64,000 nucleotides of DNA from Bacillus chungangensis. Its GTDB lineage: Bacteria > Bacillota > Bacilli > Bacillales > Bacillaceae_C. Location of the stretch: the NCBI RefSeq assembly GCF_030812995.1, contig NZ_JAUSTT010000002.1, forward strand, positions 1 through 64,000, read 5' to 3'. Made by a program: the position numbers and the translations under genes. The notes under the pieces were generated by a model. That model was not told the origin of the DNA. It worked only from the letters and a program-made list of their open reading frames with translations, and did no database searches. Numbering within the stretch: the stretch's first letter is position 1; each line of letters begins with the position of its first letter. Shown one piece after another: positions 58,300 through 64,000 of this stretch.

Positions 58300-59676
58300 T
58301 CAATGAACCAAGTAATTCATAAACATCGTTGCCATTCCAAAATAAATAAGTATAGAAATAATGTCGTTAATCGTCGTAATAAAAGGTCCAGATGCAACTG
58401 CTGGATCAATCTTCAATTTATGCATGAAGAGAGGAACTAACGCCCCAGCAAGTGTTGCAACAAAAAGGGAAGCAAGGATTGATATGCCAACAAGCATACC
58501 AAGAAAAAGTTCTCCCTTCCATAGATAGACAATAATTGTAATTAAGATGCCGCATGTCGTTCCTGTGATGAAACCTGTACCTGCTTCACGAGCAATGAGT
58601 TTCCATTTGCTTTCTTTCTCAATATCACCGGTTGCAATACTTCTAACAGAGACTGCCAGTGCTTGCGTTCCTGTATTTCCAGCCATTCCTGCAATTAATG
58701 GGATAAACACTGCTAAGATAGCAACTTGGCTGAGAGTATCCTCAAAACGACCAATTAAACTAGCTGTAAACATCCCGAGAAACAGTAGAATGATCAACCA
58801 AGGTAATCTCTTCTTCGCAGCTGAAAATGGATTTTTATCAGTTGAATCGACATCGGTAACCCCTGCTAATTTTGAGTAATCGTCAGATGCTTCCTCATCC
58901 ATTACATCGATAATATCGTCAAATGTAATAATGCCAAGCAAATGATTTTGAAAATCAACAACCGGTACAGCTAGGAAATTATAATCTTTCATCGTTCTAG
59001 CGACTTCCTCTTGATCTTCCCCTACTGAAACTGATACAACCCGATCATTAATAATTTCGGAAATCATTGTTTCATCGTCGCTAATAATTAAATCCCTTAA
59101 AGAAATAACACCTAGCAATCGTTTATAATCGTCAATGACATACACATAATAAATCGTTTCTGCTTTTGGTGCTTCACTTTTTAAAATATACATGGCGGAC
59201 CGAACTGTTTGATTAGCTACAATCGCAACATATTCCGTCGTCATAATACTTCCAGCAGTATATTCTTCGTAGTGAAGCAAGTCTTTTATCTCCTGAGCTG
59301 CCTCAGGATTCATAATTGATAAATAACTAGCAACTTGAACCTTATCTAGACGATTAAGGACATCTACAGCATTATCAGCATACATATGGCTTAACATGTC
59401 TGCTGCATAGCTTGGGTCCATATCTGCTAACAACATCTCATATTCGTCATCTTCAATCTCAAGATTTTCGAACAAATTGGAAATTTCTTTAGGAGAAAGG
59501 TAATAATAGACATATATACGTTGCTGTTGTTCAAGTGTCATGAAAAACGTGGCTTGGTCATATGGATGGCTGTCTATAAATTCATCTCGAAAGACATCGA
59601 TATTTTCTTCTTGAAGTGCCTTCAGCAATATTTCCTCATTCAATTGTCTTGCTTCCTCCATATAAGCTTCTCCCAT
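58300..59676 (-). CDS. mgtE: Magnesium transporter MgtE
   Basis: This 458-residue protein has the MgtE N domain (about 20-130), two CBS domains with Mg-sensing acidic residues (about 135-260) and five TM segments with IPLIAGMAGNTGTQALAVSV. The ATG at 59676 follows GGAGGGG. I see no Mg2+ (M-box) riboswitch in the 200-bp gap to prpE. Confidence 0.93.
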   Translation of the reverse strand: MGEAYMEEARQLNEEILLKALQEENIDVFRDEFIDSHPYDQATFFMTLEQQQRIYVYYYLSPKEISNLFENLEIEDDEYEMLLADMDPSYAADMLSHMYADNAVDVLNRLDKVQVASYLSIMNPEAAQEIKDLLHYEEYTAGSIMTTEYVAIVANQTVRSAMYILKSEAPKAETIYYVYVIDDYKRLLGVISLRDLIISDDETMISEIINDRVVSVSVGEDQEEVARTMKDYNFLAVPVVDFQNHLLGIITFDDIIDVMDEEASDDYSKLAGVTDVDSTDKNPFSAAKKRLPWLIILLFLGMFTASLIGRFEDTLSQVAILAVFIPLIAGMAGNTGTQALAVSVRSIATGDIEKESKWKLIAREAGTGFITGTTCGILITIIVYLWKGELFLGMLVGISILASLFVATLAGALVPLFMHKLKIDPAVASGPFITTINDIISILIYFGMATMFMNYLVH

Positions 59677-59896
59677 CGTCACTTCCCCTCCTTCCATCTT
59701 GTCTTCATTATCCTAACAAATCTTTTCAAGATTGTCGTTACTTATCTTAAAAAAAGTAATGTAATGATATCGTCAGCTTTTTCTTGAAACGAACAACCTG
59801 ATCTTTTAAATGGGAATTATTGGATTATATTGCTAAACTTAATCTTTATTAATTGGGAATCCTATTCATACAAAAAACATATTCCTGAGGTGAATC

Positions 59897-60631
59897 ATGA
59901 ATATTGATATTATTGGCGATATTCATGGATGCTTCCATGAATTTTATCAATTGACAGTTAAATTAGGTTATCAGTGGCAAGATGGAGTTCCTATCCATCC
60001 ACATCAGCGCATCCTTGGGTTTGTAGGTGACTTAACAGACCGTGGACCACAATCATTAAAAACAATCGACGTTGTCTATCAACTTTGGCGACAGAAACTT
60101 GCTATCTATGTACCTGGAAATCATTGCAACAAACTTTATCGCTATTTTTTAGGACGTCCAGTCCAAAAAAAACATGGATTAGAAACAACTGTACATGAAT
60201 TAATGCAGCTTTCAAAAACAGATTTTCATGATTATCAGGAAAAATTTATTCAACTTTATGAACATGCACCATTATATGCTCAATTGGATAATAAGCGATT
60301 GATTATTGCACATGCAGGCATCCGCGAGAAAGACATTGGAAGGTACAACAAGAATGTGAAAACATTTGTTTTATATGGAGATATCACTGGAGAAAAACAT
60401 CCTGACGGTTCTCCAGTAAGAAGGGATTGGGCGGCCTCTTACGATGGAAAGGCGTTTATTGTTTATGGACATACACCCGTATTGCAAGCTCGTTTCTTGA
60501 AAAATACTGTTAATATCGATACTGGCGCTGTCTTCGGTGGAAAATTAACTGCGCTTCGATATCCTGAAAGAGAAATCGTTGATGTGCCTTCTACGATGCC
60601 CTTTAAACAAGAGAAATTTCGTTCCTATTAG
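59897..60631 (+). CDS. prpE: Bis(5'-nucleosyl)-tetraphosphatase PrpE
   Basis: This 244-residue calcineurin-type phosphoesterase has the metal motifs [27 protein letters not shown] and a late YGHTPV. B. subtilis PrpE cleaves Ap4A asymmetrically and acts on phosphoproteins during germination. GAGGTG precedes the ATG. Order relative to yjbO agrees with B. subtilis. Confidence 0.92.
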   Translation: MNIDIIGDIHGCFHEFYQLTVKLGYQWQDGVPIHPHQRILGFVGDLTDRGPQSLKTIDVVYQLWRQKLAIYVPGNHCNKLYRYFLGRPVQKKHGLETTVHELMQLSKTDFHDYQEKFIQLYEHAPLYAQLDNKRLIIAHAGIREKDIGRYNKNVKTFVLYGDITGEKHPDGSPVRRDWAASYDGKAFIVYGHTPVLQARFLKNTVNIDTGAVFGGKLTALRYPEREIVDVPSTMPFKQEKFRSY

Positions 60632-60656
60632 CGTTTCACAACAAAAAAGAAGGGAG

Positions 60657-60685
60657 ACTCAAAGGACGCCAAGGCGTTCTTTTAC
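60657..60685 (+). terminator. prpE terminator-like hairpin
   Basis: AAAGGACGCC and GGCGTTCTTTT pair around AA, 27 bp after the stop. Confidence 0.7.
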
Positions 60686-60717
60686 AGTCATCCCCTTTTT
60701 TAGAATACCATTAAAGA

Positions 60718-60941
60718 TTTCTCTCATCCCCCACTGATAAGAAGTAGAACAAAGGCTAAGATCGCAGGCGGCCTCGAGAAGGAAACCGCTTTTCTTCGTG
60801 CGATGTTGATTCAAGAAGCTTTCCTTATCCTGTCGGCCCGAACCAATCGGACATTTGACTTTCAGTTTCCCCCCACCTAGCGCTTCTGATTCCTCGTGCT
60901 CTTGAGGTGGGGGTCTTACTCCCAGTTAGATGTGGGATAAA
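60718..60941 (+). repeat. Dispersed hairpin-ended repeat, copy 5 (left-truncated, one module)
   Basis: The left 37 bp including one hairpin arm are missing; the copy starts at TTTCTCTCATCCCCCACTG. One hybrid module (60772-60825) has the left flank of site A and the right flank ATCC of site B. The right hairpin and GATGTGGGATAAA end are intact and overlap the last codons of yjbO. Confidence 0.9.
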
Positions 60942-61807
60942 TCGGCTGGCAAAGCAGAGCAAAAAGTAAGATGTTTATGCAAGAAAGGATGATAAAAGCG
61001 GAGCTCCTTACAGTGCAGTGCCTGTCTTTTAATTTGATCAAGAGGACCATCATATAACTCATCTCCCAAGAGTGGATGACCGATATGGGAGAGATGAACA
61101 CGAATTTGATGTGTTCTCCCAGTTTCAAGTCGTAATTGTAGATGGCAAAAATCAGCATATTGGGAAATAACCCGATAATGGGTGGCAGCATACTGTCCAT
61201 CCGATCGTACTTCCCGCTCTATGATGCTGTCGCACTTTCTGCCAATTGGCAACTCAATAAACCCTTCCTTTTCTTTGCATACTCCTTTTGCAAATGCTTC
61301 ATATATTCTTTCTATCTTTTGCTGCTTTTGCATTTCACTAAAGAGATGGTGCGCATAACGATGCTTTGCAATGAGGACAAGACCTGACGTTTGGCGATCC
61401 AATCTTGTTACAATATGTACAGCTCGCTGCAAAGCTATTTGTTCATAATACCCTATAATCGCATTAGCTAGACTTCCGCTCGGATGCTCCCGCGAAGGAA
61501 TGGTATTCATGCCTGCAGGTTTATCAACAACCAAAACATCTCGATCTTCATACTTTATAACAAGTGGAATATTCTCTCCTGCCAGCTTATTGCTAGGATT
61601 TTCTGGTGGAAACACAATCGTTAATATATCAGATGCTTGTAGCTGATAGCGGACATTTTGCTCAATCCCATTAACACATATCGATCCCCCAGAAAACTTA
61701 ATAGCAGTAAGCGCTCTCCTAGACACGTGCTGCGTCTGTAAAAACTCCTTGATTGTCTTCATAGCGTTCTGCTGATCAATCTCCCATTGGAGAAAAAAAG
61801 CGGTCAT
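60926..61807 (-). CDS. yjbO: RluA-family pseudouridine synthase, YjbO-like
   Basis: This 293-residue enzyme has an N-terminal S4-like part and the RluA motif HIVTRLDRQTSGLVLIAKHR with the catalytic Asp. A later motif is LETGRTHQIRVHLSHIGHPL. It isomerises uridines in rRNA or tRNA; the exact site is unknown. The last codons (SHI-stop) and the stop itself lie in the end of repeat copy 5, so the native C-terminus may have been replaced. AAGGAGG precedes the ATG. Confidence 0.92.
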   Translation of the reverse strand: MTAFFLQWEIDQQNAMKTIKEFLQTQHVSRRALTAIKFSGGSICVNGIEQNVRYQLQASDILTIVFPPENPSNKLAGENIPLVIKYEDRDVLVVDKPAGMNTIPSREHPSGSLANAIIGYYEQIALQRAVHIVTRLDRQTSGLVLIAKHRYAHHLFSEMQKQQKIERIYEAFAKGVCKEKEGFIELPIGRKCDSIIEREVRSDGQYAATHYRVISQYADFCHLQLRLETGRTHQIRVHLSHIGHPLLGDELYDGPLDQIKRQALHCKELRFYHPFLHKHLTFCSALPADLSHI

Positions 61808-61822
61808 TTTTTATCCTCCTTA

Positions 61823-62623
61823 TTAATCAGCATCGGATATGAAGGAATCATGCACTCGTTTCCAAAAAGGGAATGGGCGAAAGCGCGCAAAGCGGACTTT
61901 TTCCTTTGCTACCCGAAATTGGATCGACTTTAAGTCGCGATGCAGTAGTGTTAAATGGTCAATCGTCACCATAAAATCTGGTCGATTTACTGGTTTTAAC
62001 ATACAAGTATGATGTCCTGGCAAAATTAAAGGTGAGCCGATCGTTCTAAACACTTTATTATTAATAGATGCCATTTCAGCTAGTTGAATGGATTGCAGAG
62101 AAGGATGAATAATTGCTCCACCTAATGCTTTATTGTATGCAGTACTGCCAGATGGAGTAGAAATACAAAGTCCGTCGCCTCTAAAACGTTCAAAATGCTC
62201 GCCGCGGATTTCAACATCCATAACGAGAGTACCTTCGACACTTTTTACTGTGCATTCATTTAATGCAAGATATCGTGATTCTTTTCCGCCATGCTGATAA
62301 CGAACAATAACTTCTAAAAGCGGGTATTCAATCACTTGATACGGAGTTTTCGCAATTGCGATGACAAGCTTTTCAATTTCAGAAGGCACCCAATCTGCAT
62401 AAAAGCCAAGATGGCCTGTATGTACACCAACAAAAGCAGTTTTATCAAGCCTTGAACTATAACGGTGAAAAGCATATAAAAGAGTCCCGTCGCCACCAAC
62501 AGAAATAACGATATCTGGTTGACTTTCATCATATACTAGATCAAAATCTAATAAATATGTCCGCATCTTATGCATTAACGCATTCGACTGTGAATCACCT
62601 TTCGACGTAATGGAAAATTTCAT
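61823..62623 (-). CDS. nadK: NAD kinase
   Basis: This 266-residue enzyme makes NADP from NAD. It has [16 protein letters not shown], the conserved [10 protein letters not shown] and [15 protein letters not shown]. The ATG at 62623, after AAAGGGTG, gives exactly the length of B. subtilis NadK/YjbN. It is 15 bp upstream of yjbO, so they form an operon. Confidence 0.95.
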   Translation of the reverse strand: MKFSITSKGDSQSNALMHKMRTYLLDFDLVYDESQPDIVISVGGDGTLLYAFHRYSSRLDKTAFVGVHTGHLGFYADWVPSEIEKLVIAIAKTPYQVIEYPLLEVIVRYQHGGKESRYLALNECTVKSVEGTLVMDVEIRGEHFERFRGDGLCISTPSGSTAYNKALGGAIIHPSLQSIQLAEMASINNKVFRTIGSPLILPGHHTCMLKPVNRPDFMVTIDHLTLLHRDLKSIQFRVAKEKVRFARFRPFPFWKRVHDSFISDAD

Positions 62624-62726
62624 GATCGACACCCTTTTGTGAAAATTTTCTTTAAAGTGCATGTTTAATAGCTGCTGTTGCATATAGGACAAGCAAGTAA
62701 TAGGAACAAGCTATCAGTTCTTATAG

Positions 62727-63419
62727 TTAGTGATCTCCATTTTTATAAAAAGCCCCATTTAGTGAGCTTCCTTCACTTTTTTCCTTTTTCTCTTTTAACA
62801 GCGTTTCTTTGTTTTTTGAAAAATAGACTTGCGCTTCTTGAATTTCTTCCTTTATTTGTGACATTTCTTCATCCAATCGAAAAGCGGCTTCTGCCGCTCG
62901 CTTAAGTCGCATACTAATTTCATCTGGGAAGCGGCCTTTATATTTATAATGCAATGAATGTTCAATCGTCGCCCAAAAGTTCATAGCCAACGTGCGGATT
63001 TGAATTTCTGCAAGTATTATTTTTTCACCGTGAATTGTTTGAACAGGATATTCAATTACCACATGATAAGATCGATAACCGCTCGGTTTCTTATGGGAAA
63101 TATAATCACGCTCTTCAACGATCCGCATATCATTACGGTTACGGAGCAGCTCAACCACTGTTTTAATATCATCTACAAATTGACACATCATTCTTAATCC
63201 GGCAATATCTTGCATATCGCTGCTTAATTTATCAAGAGGAATGCGCTTTTGATTTGCCTTATCCAAAATACTTGCAATTGGTTTCACACGTCCAGTCACA
63301 AATTCAATTGGCGAATGACTGTGATCGTATTGAAATTGTCCACGCATTCCTTTTAATTTTACTTTTAACTCCTCTACTGCCTGCTTATAAGGAGCAAGAA
63401 ATTGATCCCAATGGTTCAT
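62727..63419 (-). CDS. relQ: Small alarmone synthetase (RelQ/SasB)
   Basis: This 230-residue (p)ppGpp synthetase has only the synthetase domain: VTGRVKPIASILDKANQKRI, DIAGLRMMCQFVDDI and EIQIRTLAMNFWATIEHSLH. No hydrolase domain is present. It equals B. subtilis YjbM but with a longer Lys/Glu-rich C-tail. The ATG at 63419 follows GAGGTG. Confidence 0.93.
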   Translation of the reverse strand: MNHWDQFLAPYKQAVEELKVKLKGMRGQFQYDHSHSPIEFVTGRVKPIASILDKANQKRIPLDKLSSDMQDIAGLRMMCQFVDDIKTVVELLRNRNDMRIVEERDYISHKKPSGYRSYHVVIEYPVQTIHGEKIILAEIQIRTLAMNFWATIEHSLHYKYKGRFPDEISMRLKRAAEAAFRLDEEMSQIKEEIQEAQVYFSKNKETLLKEKKEKSEGSSLNGAFYKNGDH

Positions 63420-63429
63420 CAACATCACC

Positions 63430-63807
63430 TCACAAAGCGGATAAAAACGTCGCTTCTACCTTTTTCACCATCTGCTCTCCATAATTTCCATTTCCTTGAA
63501 TATTTTCAATCAAGTAAGTTAGTTCCTCGTGAAAGTTGATTAACTCAAGCCTTTCATTATAAGAAATAGCCTCAATCTTTGTCCCGCTTGCAAGCGCTGC
63601 TTTCAACGCCGGCCAGACTTGTTCATGAATATAAAAATAAACATACTCTTTTTCATCTGAGACCAAATATATAAATGCAGTTTCATCTGAATCGACAATC
63701 ATTTGCGCTGCCGCTTCCAAAGAACGAAAAGAAACTTTTTCCTCTGTAAGCAACTCCAATGACAACGCTGTCTGATTGAATTTGTTAAAATGGATTTTTT
63801 TCCTCAT
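63430..63807 (-). CDS. yjbL: YjbL-like protein
   Basis: This protein of about 125 residues begins MRKKIHFNKFNQTALSLELL and has SDETAFIYLVSDEKEYVYFY. Size and position immediately before the alarmone synthetase match B. subtilis YjbL. Its role is unknown. GGAGG precedes the start. It is 10 bp upstream of relQ, so they are cotranscribed. Confidence 0.75.
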   Translation of the reverse strand: MRKKIHFNKFNQTALSLELLTEEKVSFRSLEAAAQMIVDSDETAFIYLVSDEKEYVYFYIHEQVWPALKAALASGTKIEAISYNERLELINFHEELTYLIENIQGNGNYGEQMVKKVEATFLSAL

Positions 63808-63864
63808 CACGCATAACCTCCACCTTTCTTATTATAGCTTCAGTGCCCATCTTCTTCAAAGTTA

Positions 63865-64000
63865 AATAAAGTGAAACTTCCATGAGTGGGGGTTTTCTCC
63901 CATCCTACATACAAAGGATCTCAAGCTAAAGCGCGACGTCCTGCCGCAACGCTTGAGTGACCAACATCCTGTTGGCCCGAACCAATCGGACATTTGACTT
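63865..64000 (+). repeat. Dispersed hairpin-ended repeat, copy 6 (no modules; cut by window edge)
   Basis: It starts AATAAAGTGAAACTTCCAT and keeps GAGTGGGGGTTTTCTC. At the two module sites it reads GCGACGTCCTGCCGC (GTCC 63938-63941) and CCAACATCCTGTTGG (ATCC 63966-63969), with a single GTCC and a single ATCC and nothing between. It resumes with GGCCCGAACCAATCGGACAT as in the other copies. The right hairpin is beyond the window. Confidence 0.88.

Noticed and set aside
59677-59896. Expected Mg2+ M-box riboswitch before mgtE
   Set aside because: The 200-bp gap shows none of the conserved M-box segments.

Overview
The window looks like chromosome from a low-GC, endospore-forming Bacillaceae species. 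It carries spore coat, germination and phosphorelay genes, a T-box, a CIRCE element, FapR and Fur operators, and gene blocks in Bacillus subtilis order. It is not B. subtilis itself: a release factor 3 gene is present, htpG has a CIRCE element, and the mtn and thi genes that sit in two of these blocks in B. subtilis are absent. Species cannot be decided from the sequence alone.

Layout. 1-230 is the tail of a TnpB (IS200/IS605-type) element. 240-9066 holds mhqR, kinD, spo0E, ogt, kinE, ktrD and a TerC protein whose Mn2+ riboswitch lies at 9430-9560. 9714-13511 is an RND efflux pump with a MarR regulator. 13840-21152 holds prfC, a broken glutathione peroxidase gene, two peptidases and an MFS exporter. 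21240-23194 is htpG with its CIRCE. 23277-34646 is a complete branched-chain amino acid locus, ilvE-ilvD-[T-box]-ilvB-ilvH-ilvC-leuA-leuB-leuC-leuD, with a sigma-A promoter and a cre site in front of ilvE. 35098-46000 is an accessory stretch with relics of transposon, YolD and RCC1 genes, tRNA-Val, small membrane proteins, two small secreted two-cysteine peptides, a second Spo0E-type phosphatase, a CotD-like coat protein and a His-rich protein. 46167-54755 is the sporulation-rich yjcH-G-F / spoVIF / spoVAC-D-E / yjcA / cotZ / cotO / fabI block. 54994-64000 holds a Fur-controlled ABC ATPase, a probable Fur-controlled structured RNA, yjbQ, mgtE, prpE, yjbO, nadK, relQ and yjbL.

The most unusual feature is a family of dispersed hairpin-ended repeats of about 225-345 bp, with six recognisable copies (9134, 15785, 17880, 38965, 60718, 63865) and several scars. 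All six lie in the same orientation. Two copies contain two related modules of about 55 bp, each flanked by a 4-bp direct repeat (GTCC or ATCC). Three copies contain one hybrid module. The copy at the right edge has what look like two empty sites. The repeats have remodelled genes: a scar sits inside a glutathione peroxidase pseudogene, one copy truncates a yolD-like gene, one supplies the stop codon of yjbO, and one separates a Mn2+ riboswitch from its TerC gene.

Other items worth a second look are two secreted two-Cys peptide genes (42437 and 44236), a Fur-box-led structured non-coding region (55907-56255), and TnpB relics with preserved right-end/omega-RNA hairpins. Several genes were found only by reading the sequence directly: a DUF1540 protein, a YjcZ-type protein, a Spo0E-like protein and small peptides.
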